NCBI GenBank assembly: GCA_027532775.1
Contig: JAPZTO010000003.1
Coordinates: 832,693 to 896,692, forward strand
Length of the DNA stretch: 64,000 nucleotides
From: Beijerinckiaceae bacterium
GTDB taxonomy: Bacteria; Pseudomonadota; Alphaproteobacteria; Rhizobiales; Beijerinckiaceae
Direction: 5' to 3'
Part shown: in pieces, positions 1 to 8,443 of the stretch
Numbering within the stretch: position 1 is the first letter of the stretch
How the letters are laid out: the number at the start of each line of letters is the position of its first letter
The notes under the pieces: generated by a model
Told to the model about the DNA's origin: nothing
Seen by the model: the letters and a program-made list of their open reading frames with translations, nothing else
The model's database searches: none
Program-made: the position numbers and the translations under genes

Positions 1-210
1 GTCTGGAACGGCATGACTGTGCGCAACATCGTCATCGGCACCGACAATGCCGCCGTGGAAACCACCGGCACGATGATCCACACGGTCTCCAACCAGCGGT
101 TCCAGACTGATTTCTGTGCGATGCTCGGCTTCCGTGACGGGAAGATCTCGACCATCCGCGAATATTGCGACAGCTTCACGATCGTCCGGATTGCCGGACT
201 GGCCATGTAG
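1..210 (+). CDS. SnoaL-like/NTF2-fold protein, C-terminal part (5' truncated)
   Basis: The reading frame is open from base 1, so the gene starts before the window and about 69 C-terminal residues are visible. The pattern of a short strand, then GFRDGKISTIREYCD, matches the last strands of SnoaL-like/ketosteroid-isomerase-like cone folds (family knowledge), in which the 'dGkI..i.ey.D' segment closes the pocket. No catalytic residues can be assigned from this fragment. It is co-directional with the following gene, 31 bp downstream. Enzymatic role and substrate are unknown. Confidence 0.55.
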   Translation, partial: VWNGMTVRNIVIGTDNAAVETTGTMIHTVSNQRFQTDFCAMLGFRDGKISTIREYCDSFTIVRIAGLAM

Positions 211-241
211 GTGCCGCGCGAAGGCCGGCTCCGGAGTTCCG

Positions 242-1414
242 ATGTCGAGCCGACCGTTCCGCCTCGCGACCTTCAACGTCGAGAACCTTTTCTCCCGCCC
301 TGATTTCTGGGATCCGCAGCGCCGGGCTGACCAGCAGATCGGCAATGTGCTGTTCGAGGATCGGCACGAGGCGACGCGCGTCCGCCGGATTGTCGAGGCG
401 GCGCATTCGGACGAGAAATGCCAGCTGACGGCGTTGGCCCTGCTGGCGACACAGGCCGACATCATCGCCTTGCAGGAGGTGGATTCCGCCGATGCCCTGC
501 GGAGCTTCCGCGAAACCTATCTCAAGAAGCTCGAATCCCCGCATGTGGCCCGGACGATCAAGGCGGCGCTGGCGCGCGACCCCGGCCTTGACGGCGAGGC
601 GCTCCGCCGACTGCGCGAGCAGGCGATCGCCGATGTGAATTACCGCCATCTCAGCGTCATCGACGGCAATGACCGGCGCGGGATCGATATCGGGCTGCTC
701 TCGCGCGTCGGCTGGACTGCGATCCGCAGCCATGCGGCCACCACGTTCGGGGCGGTCGATGTCTGGCCGGAGGGGATCTCGGAGATCCGGGAGGGGCCGC
801 CGGATTCGCCCCGGAGGCTGACGCGGGACGACCGGGTGTTCAAGCGCGACCTCATCGAGGCGGAATTCCAGATCGACGGCCGGGATTTCACCCTGTTCTG
901 CTGCCATCTCAAGTCGATGACCGGCGGACGCGAGGCCACGCGGGTGATCCGCCAGGCCGAGGCCGAAGCGATCCGCACGCTGATCGAGCGGCGTTTCGAG
1001 AGCCATCGCGGCGGACCGGCGGCGGCCAACTGGGCCCTGATCGGGGATTTCAACGATTACATGGAGATCGACGGCGACCCCGCCCCGCGCGACCTGATGA
1101 CCGGCCAGCCGAGCCCTGGCGGGATCGGGGCGTTGCTGGACCCCGATTTTTCGGTCAACCTCGTGGCACGCCGCCCGGCGGAGGATCGCTGGACTGCCTA
1201 TCACCCGCCGGATGATGTCTATTGCCAGCTCGATTACATTCTCGTCTCTCCCGCGCTTGCCGAGGCCAACCCGCAGGTCGTGCCCGACATCATCCGGCAG
1301 GGCCAGCCGTGGCGGGCGCAACGCCATGACGGGCCGCGCTTCCCGAGGATCGGCTGGGACAGGCCGAAATCCTCCGATCATTGCCCCGTGGCCGTGACAT
1401 TGCACTTGCGATAG
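242..1414 (+). CDS. Endonuclease/exonuclease/phosphatase family protein
   Basis: A 390-residue protein with the EEP (DNase I-like) fold. Near the N-terminus is the FNVENLF motif, where the Asn is typically metal-binding; ADIIALQEVDS carries the metal-binding Glu; ALIGDFND is the Asp-x-Asn catalytic segment; and the C-terminal PKSSDHCPV holds the Ser-Asp-His end of the active site. These mark a metal-dependent phosphodiesterase or nuclease acting on an unknown substrate. I chose ATG 242, which has GGAG about 5 nt upstream, over a longer frame from 116 that would overlap the preceding gene. No signal peptide is evident. Confidence 0.8.
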   Translation: MSSRPFRLATFNVENLFSRPDFWDPQRRADQQIGNVLFEDRHEATRVRRIVEAAHSDEKCQLTALALLATQADIIALQEVDSADALRSFRETYLKKLESPHVARTIKAALARDPGLDGEALRRLREQAIADVNYRHLSVIDGNDRRGIDIGLLSRVGWTAIRSHAATTFGAVDVWPEGISEIREGPPDSPRRLTRDDRVFKRDLIEAEFQIDGRDFTLFCCHLKSMTGGREATRVIRQAEAEAIRTLIERRFESHRGGPAAANWALIGDFNDYMEIDGDPAPRDLMTGQPSPGGIGALLDPDFSVNLVARRPAEDRWTAYHPPDDVYCQLDYILVSPALAEANPQVVPDIIRQGQPWRAQRHDGPRFPRIGWDRPKSSDHCPVAVTLHLR

Positions 1415-1447
1415 GGCGGCATGTTTCCGGTCGAGCCGGAATTTCTG

Positions 1448-1476
1448 TTGAACCGGTCCCGGGCCTGACCTAGCTT
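1448..1476 (+). promoter_or_regulatory. Candidate sigma-70-type promoter for the ABC importer operon
   Basis: TTGAAC at 1448-1453 and TAGCTT at 1471-1476 are separated by exactly 17 bp and lie about 60 bp before the GTG start at 1538. Both hexamers fit alphaproteobacterial housekeeping promoters only loosely, so this is a plausible guess. Confidence 0.35.
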
Positions 1477-1537
1477 CGCGCGCAACAAGAAAAACGGTCG
1501 GGGACGAGATGCAGGACCAGCACGGAACGAGGGCGCC

Positions 1538-2377
1538 GTGACGCACCCTATTGATGGCGCTGCCGTGCCGGCTGTGCAGCTGAACGGCGTTTCCGTGGCC
1601 TATGGCCTGACCGGCGGCGGGCGCTACGAGGCCGTGCAACCGGTCGATGTGCAGGTTGCGGATGGCGAATTCGTCGCCGTTCTCGGCCCGACCGGCTGCG
1701 GGAAATCCACCTTGCTCAACATCGCCGCGGGGCTGATGCCACCCTCTTCGGGCGAAAGCCTGATCTTCGGCCAGCGCCTGCAGGGGCTGAACACGCAGGC
1801 CGGCTACCTGTTCCAGCAGGATGCGCTGATGCCGTGGAAGACCGCGCGCGACAATGTCGCGATCGGGCTGGAAGTGCGCGGCACCGGCCGCCGCGAAGCG
1901 CTCGCGGCGACTGACCGGATCCTCGCCAGGGTTGGCCTCGCCTCCTTCGGCGACCGCTATCCCCATCAGCTCTCCGGCGGCCAGAAGAAGCGCGTGGCTT
2001 TGGCGCAGGTGCTGGTACGCGAGCCGAAGATCCTGCTGATGGATGAGCCCTTCGGCCCGCTCGACGCGCAGACGCGGCTGATCATGAGCGAGCTGCTGCT
2101 GGACCTCTGGCAGGCCGACCGCAAGGCGGTGATGTTCGTGACGCATGATCTCGACGAGGCCATCGCCCTGTCAGACCGCGTGCTCGTCATGTCGGCCGGG
2201 CCGCGCGCTTCGATCATCGGCGATTTTCCCATCCCGCTGGCGCGCCCGCGGGACATTGCCGAGGTCCGCTCGGAGCCGGAATTCCACCGCCTCCACGCAG
2301 CGATCTGGAACACGCTCCGCGACGAGGTCCGCAAGACGTATGGCCTGAGCATATCCGCGAAGGAGGCCCGTGCATGA
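1538..2377 (+). CDS. ABC transporter ATP-binding protein, NitT/TauT type
   Basis: A 279-residue ATPase that powers import through the permease encoded next. Walker A GPTGCGKST is at residues 50-58, the Q-loop is in LFQQDALMPWK, the signature LSGGQKKR begins at 145, Walker B is ILLMDEPFGPLDAQ and the H-loop is FVTHDLDEA. The 'DALMPW' and 'GPLDAQTR' wording is typical of the nitrate/sulfonate/taurine (SsuB/TauB/ThiZ) ATPases. Translation starts at GTG 1538. The stop overlaps the ATG of the permease gene by 4 nt, so the two are translationally coupled. Confidence 0.9.
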   Translation: MTHPIDGAAVPAVQLNGVSVAYGLTGGGRYEAVQPVDVQVADGEFVAVLGPTGCGKSTLLNIAAGLMPPSSGESLIFGQRLQGLNTQAGYLFQQDALMPWKTARDNVAIGLEVRGTGRREALAATDRILARVGLASFGDRYPHQLSGGQKKRVALAQVLVREPKILLMDEPFGPLDAQTRLIMSELLLDLWQADRKAVMFVTHDLDEAIALSDRVLVMSAGPRASIIGDFPIPLARPRDIAEVRSEPEFHRLHAAIWNTLRDEVRKTYGLSISAKEARA

Positions 2378-3180
2378 GCCGCGCCAAGCTGCTGTTCCTC
2401 CAGGTCATGGTCGCCGTGGTGGTGCTGGTCTTCTGGCATGTCTTTTCCACTGTGCCGCTGGGCACCGGTTCGGATGGCAAGCCCTATTTCCTGCTGCCGC
2501 AATTCTTCTTCTCCACACCGCTGAAAGTGATCGAGCGCGTCTTCCTGATGTTCTGGGAAGGCACGGTCTACAAGCATCTGATGATCACGCTGACCGAGGC
2601 GGTGCTCGCCTTCGTCATCGGCGCGACGGCCGGCGTGCTGATCGGGTTCTGGTTCGCGCGGAAGCCGCTGGTGGCGGCCGTGTTCGACCCCTATGTGAAG
2701 ATGATGAATGCGCTGCCGCGCGTGGTGCTGGCGCCGATCTTCGCGCTCTGGTTCGGCCTCGGTATCTGGTCCAAGGTCTGGCTCGGCGTGACGCTGGTCT
2801 TCTTCATCGTGTTCTTCAACGTCTATCAGGGCGTGCGCGAAGTCAGCCCGGTCGTGCTGTCCAATGCGCGGATGCTCGGCATGAACGAGCGGCAATTGCT
2901 GCGCCATGTCTACTGGCCGGCAGCCCTGTCCTGGGTGTTCTCGTCGCTCCATACCTCGGTCGGCTTCGCCGTGGTCGGGGCAGTGGTGGGCGAGTATCTC
3001 GGCTCGTCGGCCGGGCTCGGCTACCTGATCCATCAGGCGGAGGGCGTGTTCGACGTGACCGGCGTCTTCGCCGGCATGGTGATCCTGATGATCTTCGTGA
3101 TGGTCATCGATTTCTGCGTCACGCTGATCGAGAAGCCGCTGCTGGTCTGGCGACCCACCGAGACAAGAACGGTCCAGTAG
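2374..3180 (+). CDS. ABC transporter permease, NitT/TauT type
   Basis: A 268-residue inner-membrane permease with about six hydrophobic segments. The EAA-like cytoplasmic loop lies around NARMLGMNERQLLRHVYWP, the surface that docks the ATPase. It belongs to the SsuC/TauC/NrtB permease family. Its start overlaps the ATPase stop by 4 nt, and the periplasmic solute receptor follows 113 bp later, completing a three-part importer. The substrate cannot be read from the sequence; sulfonates, nitrate, pyrimidine precursors and riboflavin precursors all use this family. Confidence 0.88.
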   Translation: MSRAKLLFLQVMVAVVVLVFWHVFSTVPLGTGSDGKPYFLLPQFFFSTPLKVIERVFLMFWEGTVYKHLMITLTEAVLAFVIGATAGVLIGFWFARKPLVAAVFDPYVKMMNALPRVVLAPIFALWFGLGIWSKVWLGVTLVFFIVFFNVYQGVREVSPVVLSNARMLGMNERQLLRHVYWPAALSWVFSSLHTSVGFAVVGAVVGEYLGSSAGLGYLIHQAEGVFDVTGVFAGMVILMIFVMVIDFCVTLIEKPLLVWRPTETRTVQ

Positions 3181-3293
3181 CCGCGCGCGGCCGCGCCAGA
3201 ACGGTGAGGTCGATTGCCAAGGCTGCCACCGATATGCAGGATGACAGCAACAAGGCCGCAAAACGGCCGAGCGTAGCAGGAGAGGAAAAACCG

Positions 3294-4334
3294 ATGGAAA
3301 GACTGTCCCGCCGGAACGTGATGGCCCTGGGTGTTGCCGGGTCCGCGTTGATTGCCGCCCCCGGCCTGATCGGCCGCGCTGCTGCGGTCGAGAAATCGAA
3401 GGTGATCATGGGCGTGGGCGGCAAGTCGCTGCTCTATTACCTCCCGCTGACGATTGCCGAGCGGAAGGGCTATTTCAAGGAATTCGGGCTGGATCCGGAG
3501 ATCAATGATTTCGCCGGCGGCGCCCGCTCGCTCCAGGCGCTTGTCGGCGGCTCGGTGGATATCGTCGCCGGGGCCTACGAGCACACGATCCGGATGCAGG
3601 CGAAGAGCCAGGATGTCCGCGCCGTCATCGAGATGCTGCGCTTCCCGACCATCGTGGTCGGCATTCGCAAGGACCTTGCTGGCAAGGTGAAATCAGCGAA
3701 GGATTTCAAGGGTCTGAAGATCGGCGTCACGGCGCCGGGCTCCTCGACCTACATCACGGTGCTGCATGCGATGGTGAAGGAAGGCCTCAAGGCCGAGGAT
3801 GCGAGCTTCATCGGCGTGGGCGGCGGCGCCAGCGCCGTGGCGGCGATGAAGAAGGGCGAGATCGACGTGATCTCCCATCTCGATCCGGTCATTGCCAAGC
3901 TCGAGGCCGATCAGGATATCGTCACGCTGATCGATACCCGGACCGAGAAGGGCACGAATGACCTGTTCGGCGGGTCGAACCCGGCCTCCTGCCTCTATGT
4001 GAAGCAGGATTTCATGGAAAAGAACCCGCAGACCGTGCAGGCCGCCGTCAACGGCATCTACAAGGCGCTGCGCTGGATCAACAGGGCCAAGCCGGAGGAG
4101 ATCGCCGATGCCGTGCCGGAAGCCTATCATCTGGGCGACAAGGCACTCTATATCCGGGCGGTGAAGGCGTCGCAGGCGGCCTATTCCGAGACCGGGATCA
4201 TGGCGCAGACGGGCATGAAGTCGGTCTATGACACGCTCAAGGCGCTGGACAAGGAAATGGCCGGAGCGAATGTCGACCTTTCCCGGACCTTCGTGCCGAC
4301 TTTCGCGGTGAAGGCGGCGTCCACGGTCAGCTGA
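3294..4334 (+). CDS. ABC transporter substrate-binding protein, NMT1/SsuA-like
   Basis: A 346-residue periplasmic receptor for the preceding ATPase and permease. The N-terminus LSRRNVMALG resembles a twin-arginine motif and is followed by a hydrophobic stretch and an Ala-rich cleavage region near residue 31. The mature part has the NMT1/SsuA layout: an opening strand, then LPLTIAERKGYFKEFGL, and a KDFKGLKIGVTAPGS hinge segment. ATG 3294 is preceded by a strong GGAGAGG (about 9 nt away); a longer frame with ATG 3234 lacks a comparable site. The ligand is unknown. Confidence 0.87.
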   Translation: MERLSRRNVMALGVAGSALIAAPGLIGRAAAVEKSKVIMGVGGKSLLYYLPLTIAERKGYFKEFGLDPEINDFAGGARSLQALVGGSVDIVAGAYEHTIRMQAKSQDVRAVIEMLRFPTIVVGIRKDLAGKVKSAKDFKGLKIGVTAPGSSTYITVLHAMVKEGLKAEDASFIGVGGGASAVAAMKKGEIDVISHLDPVIAKLEADQDIVTLIDTRTEKGTNDLFGGSNPASCLYVKQDFMEKNPQTVQAAVNGIYKALRWINRAKPEEIADAVPEAYHLGDKALYIRAVKASQAAYSETGIMAQTGMKSVYDTLKALDKEMAGANVDLSRTFVPTFAVKAASTVS

Positions 4335-4398
4335 CGCTGCCGCATCGGGCTTCCATCCTTGAGGCTTGCCGGTTTCGGCAGGCCGGGGCACAAACGCG

Positions 4399-4420
4399 AA
4401 GGGGCGGGGAACCGCCCCTT
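4399..4420 (+). terminator. Hairpin after the ABC importer operon
   Basis: A perfect 9-bp stem, AAGGGGCGG (4399-4407) with CCGCCCCTT (4412-4420), closes a GGAA loop. It lies between the solute-receptor stop and the pdxY start. There is only a short pyrimidine tail, so termination may be partial. Confidence 0.55.
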
Positions 4421-4440
4421 CTGCCGTCCGGGACCCTGCC

Positions 4441-5292
4441 ATGAATGTTCTCTCCATCCAGTCGCACGTGGCCTATGGCCATGTGGGCAACGCCTCCGCC
4501 ACCTTCCCGATGCAGCGCCTCGGTGTCGAGGTCTGGCCGATCCACACCGTCCAGTTCTCGAACCATACCGGCTATGGCGCCTGGCGCGGGCAGGTTTTCG
4601 AGGCCGGGCTGATCGCCGATCTCGTCGAAGGCATTGCCGAACGCGGCGTGCTGCCTTCCTGCGATGCCGTGCTCTCCGGCTATATGGGCTCGCACGAGAC
4701 CGGCGAGGCCATTCTCGGTGCGGTGGCGCGGGTGAAGGCGGCCAATCCCGCCGCGCTTTATGCCTGCGATCCCGTGATCGGGGATGTCGGGCGCGGCATC
4801 TTCGTCCGGCCGGGCATCCCGGAATTCATGCGTGACAGGGCCGTTCCGGCTGCCGATATCGTCACGCCGAATCTGTTCGAGCTTGAGTACCTGACCGGTC
4901 GGTCAATGAACTCACTCGCGGCGGTCAGGGAATCGATCGCTGCCTTGCACGCCATGGGGCCGTCCGCCATCCTGGTGACCTCGGTGCTGACCGGGGAAAC
5001 GCCCGACGATGCGCTCGACCTGCTGGCTTCTTCCGGGCAGGGCTGCTTTCGGCTGCGCACGCCGCGCCTTCCCGCCAGCGTCAACGGGCTGGGCGATGCG
5101 ATCGCGGCGCTGTTCCTCGTCCATTTCGCCCGCGAGAACGATATCGCGCTGGCGTTGCAGCGGGCGGGGTCCTCGGTGCATGGCCTGCTGAAACGGACGG
5201 TCGAGGCCGGCTCGCGCGAGATCCTGACCATCGCCGCCCAGGATGAGTTTACCAGCCCCTCGCAACTCTTTCCGGTTGAACGGCTCGCATGA
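4441..5292 (+). CDS. pdxY: Pyridoxal kinase (PdxY type)
   Basis: A 283-residue ribokinase-fold enzyme that phosphorylates pyridoxal to PLP in the vitamin B6 salvage pathway. The N-terminus LSIQSHVAYGHVGN and the VQFSNHTGYG segment are near-signature for PdxY, where the loop binds the pyridoxal ring. CDPVIGD contributes to Mg-ATP binding, TPNLFELEYL is the conserved ribokinase-family turn, and the catalytic Asp sits in NGLGDAIAALF. ATG 4441 fits the family N-terminus exactly. A hairpin terminator follows immediately, so pdxY is probably transcribed alone. Confidence 0.92.
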   Translation: MNVLSIQSHVAYGHVGNASATFPMQRLGVEVWPIHTVQFSNHTGYGAWRGQVFEAGLIADLVEGIAERGVLPSCDAVLSGYMGSHETGEAILGAVARVKAANPAALYACDPVIGDVGRGIFVRPGIPEFMRDRAVPAADIVTPNLFELEYLTGRSMNSLAAVRESIAALHAMGPSAILVTSVLTGETPDDALDLLASSGQGCFRLRTPRLPASVNGLGDAIAALFLVHFARENDIALALQRAGSSVHGLLKRTVEAGSREILTIAAQDEFTSPSQLFPVERLA

Positions 5293-5294
5293 AA

Positions 5295-5316
5295 AAGGCC
5301 GGCTTGCGCCGGCCTT
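5295..5316. terminator. Hairpin between convergent pdxY and HhH gene
   Basis: A 9-bp perfect stem, AAGGCCGGC (5295-5303) with GCCGGCCTT (5308-5316), has a TTGC loop and A-rich bases before it, which become a U-run on the minus strand. It sits between two convergent genes and could serve both. Confidence 0.65.
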
Positions 5317-5356
5317 GATCATTCCATCGGGGATTGCCCCCGAAGGGGGTGGCCGC

Positions 5357-5782
5357 TCAGAAGCGGACCTTGCCCTTGATCGCTTCCTCGGCATTCTTCG
5401 GCACGACATTGCGCGCGACGAAGTCTTCCCAGTTCTTGAAGCGGCCGTTCTTGGTGCGCGCCTCGATAATGTCCTTGGCGCGGGCCGGGCCGATCTGCGG
5501 CAGCTTGTCGAGTTCGGTCTCGGTGGCCGTGTTGAGGTTCACGAGGGTCGCCTGCATGGCAGCAGGGGCAGCGGCGGCGGGAGCGGCCGGGCGCGGGGCC
5601 TGGGCGGCGGGGGCAGCCGGCGCTGCGGGCGGGGTGGTCCGAGGAGCCTGTGCCGGGGCGGTCTGTCCGGCGGCGGGCGGACGGGTCTGCGTGTTCGGTT
5701 GCTGGGTGGTGGCCTGCGCGAAGGCGGCACCAGTGCCGATCACGAGGATCGCGGCGATTTTCGAAAGACGGCTCGTCACCAT
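5357..5782 (-). CDS. Secreted helix-hairpin-helix (ComEA-like) protein
   Basis: A 141-residue protein with a cleavable signal peptide ending at AFAQA (residues about 20-24), a Pro/Ala/Gln-rich low-complexity linker to residue about 78, and a C-terminal ComEA-type helix-hairpin-helix domain. The domain shows VNLNTATETELDKLPQIG, GPARAKDIIEAR and a final NWEDFVAR helix. Such domains bind DNA backbones non-specifically, and the export signal suggests a periplasmic DNA-binding role, as in competence. No other competence genes are nearby, so that role is inference. Confidence 0.75.
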   Translation of the reverse strand: MVTSRLSKIAAILVIGTGAAFAQATTQQPNTQTRPPAAGQTAPAQAPRTTPPAAPAAPAAQAPRPAAPAAAAPAAMQATLVNLNTATETELDKLPQIGPARAKDIIEARTKNGRFKNWEDFVARNVVPKNAEEAIKGKVRF

Positions 5783-6038
5783 AGAACACTCCTTTGAGTG
5801 CAGCCCCTTGTTTCTGCGTCTCCTGCCGCGGGGCCGGGCAGGATGGCGGAAGGCCGTTCTTGCCGGGCCTTCATGAGAATGTCCTACATCAGTCTACGTG
5901 AATTGTCGTGCAATTGGCCGTTGGGCCGGGGTTCAGCTTGTGGAAACGTCCACCGGAATCGAGGTGCGGATTCTGCTCGCCGGGCTTGCGGTCAGCGGGC
6001 GCGGGCGCGAAATAGGCGCAACGACGAGAGAGAGCACC

Positions 6039-6950
6039 ATGGCGCGCAATTTTCACACGCTGGACGTTTTCACCACCCGCCCTTTCGAGGGGAACCCGCT
6101 TGCGGTTGTCCTGGACGGCGAGGGCCTTTCCGATGCCGCGATGCTGACGATCGCGCGCGAGTTCAATCTCTCCGAGACGGTCTTCGTCCAGCCGCCGGAT
6201 GATCCGGTCAATTCGGCGAAGATCCGGATCTTCACCCCCGGCGGCGAGTTGCCCTTTGCCGGCCATCCCACAGTGGGCACGGCCATCCTTCTGGCGGAAT
6301 TGCGGGCGGGCGGCCATCTCGGCGAGGGCGTTATCATCGCGCTCGAGGAGAAGATCGGCCTTGTGAAGGTCGAGGTGCGGCGCGGCCCGGGGCAGGTTTC
6401 CCGCGCCGTGTTCGACCTGCCGCGCCTGTCGGAGAATCTCGGGATCGATCTGGATGTGGGGCTGGCTGCCCGGGCGCTCGGCATCGACCCGCTGGAGATC
6501 GGCTTCGGCGCGCACAGCCTCTCGGTCTGGTCGGCCGGCGTGCCCTATTCGATGGTGCCGGTCCGCAGCCTCGAGGTGATCCGCCGCGTCTCCGTGGCCG
6601 ACCGGCAGGCCTGGAACGCCGCCTTCGCGAAAGCGGGGCGCGAGGGCGCCTTCATCTACACGCGCGAGACGGAATCGCCCCAGCATCATGTCCATGCCCG
6701 CATGTTCTGGCCGGCCGCCGGCATTGCCGAGGATCCGGCGACCGGTTCGGCGGTGGCGGCATTTTCCGGCGTGGCTGCCGCTGCCGAGTTGCCCGAGGAT
6801 GGCGTCCACCAGCTCGTGATCGAGCAGGGTTTCGAGATGGGCCGGCCCAGCCTGATCGCGCTTGATCTGGAGATCCGCAAGGGGCGTGTGGCGCGTGCGG
6901 CGATCGGTGGTTCGGCGGTCCGGGTCAGCGAAGGGCGGATCCATGTCTGA
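6039..6950 (+). CDS. PhzF family isomerase/epimerase
   Basis: A 303-residue member of the PhzF (diaminopimelate-epimerase-like) fold. TLDVFTTRPFEGNPLAVVL opens the first lobe, the presumed general-base Glu46 sits in LSETVFVQ, and GGELPFAGHPTVGTA is the hallmark glycine/His loop. GIAEDPATGSA is the matching loop of the second lobe. Family members isomerise or cyclise diverse small acids, and the substrate here is unknown. ATG 6039 aligns with the family N-terminus. Its stop overlaps the following Nudix gene by 8 nt, so the two are co-translated. Confidence 0.87.
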   Translation: MARNFHTLDVFTTRPFEGNPLAVVLDGEGLSDAAMLTIAREFNLSETVFVQPPDDPVNSAKIRIFTPGGELPFAGHPTVGTAILLAELRAGGHLGEGVIIALEEKIGLVKVEVRRGPGQVSRAVFDLPRLSENLGIDLDVGLAARALGIDPLEIGFGAHSLSVWSAGVPYSMVPVRSLEVIRRVSVADRQAWNAAFAKAGREGAFIYTRETESPQHHVHARMFWPAAGIAEDPATGSAVAAFSGVAAAAELPEDGVHQLVIEQGFEMGRPSLIALDLEIRKGRVARAAIGGSAVRVSEGRIHV

Positions 6951-7677
6951 GGGCGGCGCGGAAATCCTCGCGCTCGATGATCTCGACATGCGGCTCGAGG
7001 CCCGTGACTGGGCTTTCGCCATCGAGAACCGCGCCGAGATTGACCGCCATTGGTCGCGTTTCGTTGCGGCGAAGCCGGCCAGCTTCAACGGGCAGGTTTT
7101 CTTGCAGCATTCCTGGCGGATCGAGGGGGGCCGCTATGTCGGCCGCTACCTGCAGACCGATTATGCCAGTTTCATCGCCTGGCGGGAATTCGGCTATCCC
7201 GCACCGGCCATGCGCAACGGCTTTGCCATGGCGGCGCTCCGGTCACGAGATGGCGCGTTCCTGCTCGGGAAAATGGGCGAGGGGACGGCCAATCCCGGGC
7301 GGGTCTATTTCGCCGCCGGCACGCCGGACCCGGATGATCTGCTGCCCGATGGCCGGATCGATCTCGCCGGATCGGTCCTGCGGGAGATGGCCGAGGAGAC
7401 CGGCCTCCTCGCCAGCGAGGTCGAGGTCGGGCAGGGCTGGACGGCCGTGATCGATGGCGCACGCGCGGCCTTCATGCGGCCTGTCCGCATCGACCTTGAT
7501 GCAGACGAAGCGCGGTCACTGATGCTGGCGCGGATGCCGCATCTGCCGCATCCGGAACTCTCGGATATCGTGATTGCCCGGTCCACCGCCGATATCGACG
7601 CGGTGGCCATGCCGCCTTTCCAGCAGGCCTTCCTGCGCCATGCTTTCGGGAAGATGGCCGAGGGGAATCAAGGATAG
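6943..7677 (+). CDS. Nudix hydrolase family protein with degenerate Nudix box
   Basis: A 244-residue protein overlapping the end of the PhzF gene. The second half contains LREMAEETGLL, matching the REUxEExGU core of a Nudix box. The expected Gly and first Glu upstream of that core are not in register (the segment reads PDGRIDLAGSV), so the box is degenerate. NADH-pyrophosphatase-like and unclassified Nudix proteins often carry such an N-terminal extension. The role is presumably hydrolysis of a nucleoside-diphosphate-linked compound. It converges with, and overlaps by 10 bp, the minus-strand lipoprotein gene. Confidence 0.72.
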   Translation: MSEGGAEILALDDLDMRLEARDWAFAIENRAEIDRHWSRFVAAKPASFNGQVFLQHSWRIEGGRYVGRYLQTDYASFIAWREFGYPAPAMRNGFAMAALRSRDGAFLLGKMGEGTANPGRVYFAAGTPDPDDLLPDGRIDLAGSVLREMAEETGLLASEVEVGQGWTAVIDGARAAFMRPVRIDLDADEARSLMLARMPHLPHPELSDIVIARSTADIDAVAMPPFQQAFLRHAFGKMAEGNQG

Positions 7678-8012
7678 CCGAAGCGGCTCTTCGTGGCGCG
7701 GACATGCGCGCTGGCGGGGCCGGACTGGCCGGCAGCGCACATGGATTCGGCGCGCTTCATCTCGGCCTCGATCTGGTCATAGACCGTCCGGGTCACATGC
7801 CCGGTTTCGAGATCATTCGCCTGGATCGCGCGGAACCGGGCGATATCGCCCTGGCAGCCGCCGCCTTCGGGCAGGCGGAAACCGGCCGGGGTAATGGTAA
7901 CGCCGCGCGGGGCCGGCGCGGCAGCCTGCGGGGCTGGCGCGGGCGCCTCGGAGGTGGACTGGCAGGCACCCAGTGCCAGCAGCGAAACGGCGATCAGGCA
8001 AAGGCGGCGCAT
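7668..8012 (-). CDS. Small hypothetical lipoprotein
   Basis: A 114-residue protein. The N-terminus has a charged n-region, a hydrophobic core and the lipobox LGAC (Cys17), so it should be lipid-anchored after signal peptidase II cleavage. An Ala/Pro-rich linker follows, then a compact domain with two Cys residues (GGGCQGDI and AESMCAAG) that could form a disulfide. I do not recognise a family. It is transcribed divergently from the leuA leader region and converges with the Nudix gene. Confidence 0.7.
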   Translation of the reverse strand: MRRLCLIAVSLLALGACQSTSEAPAPAPQAAAPAPRGVTITPAGFRLPEGGGCQGDIARFRAIQANDLETGHVTRTVYDQIEAEMKRAESMCAAGQSGPASAHVRATKSRFGYP

Positions 8013-8159
8013 GGATGACCCCGGTGAATCGGTTGACCTTGCCTGTCTCTACCCCGAACCGGCGGGAAGGCAAAGCGCGTGCGGCCGGACCAGCCGACGG
8101 AAGGGGAGCGCGCCGGCTCCGGTCTCCTCATGCCGTCCGGAATTCCATCCGCCGGGCTC

Positions 8160-8188
8160 TTGCGCAATGGCGGGGGCTTGGTTATGCG
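8160..8188 (+). promoter_or_regulatory. Candidate leuA promoter
   Basis: TTGCGC (8160-8165) and TATGCG (8183-8188) are 17 bp apart. Transcription would start near 8195, just ahead of the ribosome binding site of the predicted leader peptide at 8219. Position and spacing support it, but the -10 is only partly consensus. Confidence 0.45.
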
Positions 8189-8218
8189 TTGAGGAGTTCG
8201 ATCCGATCAGGATACCCC

Positions 8219-8329
8219 GTGAGCGTTTGCCGCACCCACATCTGCCCTGACATCGCGCTGCGCCCGAGCGCCGCGACTGTGCAGCTGCGTGCCGCCCTCA
8301 CCCTTGGCCTGCTTCTTATCAGCCCCTGA
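8219..8329 (+). CDS. Putative leucine-rich leader peptide upstream of leuA
   Basis: A 36-codon frame starting at GTG 8219, preceded by AGGA about 6 nt upstream and by the candidate promoter. The C-terminal stretch LTLGLLLISP holds five Leu in the last ten residues, as expected of an attenuator leader that senses leucyl-tRNA. The UGA stop (8327-8329) lies inside the 5' arm of the hairpin at 8323-8362. The peptide is otherwise featureless. Leader-peptide attenuation of leu genes is known in proteobacteria; that it works here is inference. Confidence 0.5.
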   Translation: MSVCRTHICPDIALRPSAATVQLRAALTLGLLLISP

Positions 8330-8362
8330 GGGCCGTCCGGGCTTGGCCTGGGCTCTCAGGGG
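8323..8362 (+). promoter_or_regulatory. leuA: Attenuator-like hairpin in leuA leader
   Basis: A 12-bp stem (one G-U pair) forms between 8323-8334 and 8351-8362 with a 16-nt loop. The 5' arm covers the stop codon of the leader frame, so ribosome position would affect folding. No U-tract follows, so it is not a classical intrinsic terminator; it could act with Rho or by blocking translation. The leuA start lies 82 nt downstream. Confidence 0.5.
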
Positions 8363-8443
8363 ACCGTGTTCGCACCCTTCCCGAACGTGATGCCTGCACC
8401 GCCAGAACGAGCCGGCAGGCCCGAGCCGACAAAGGATCATCCC

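Noticed and set aside
176..2146. A long minus-strand frame opposite the EEP and ABC ATPase genes
   Set aside because: Antisense to genes with intact catalytic motifs and of the same Arg/His-rich character.
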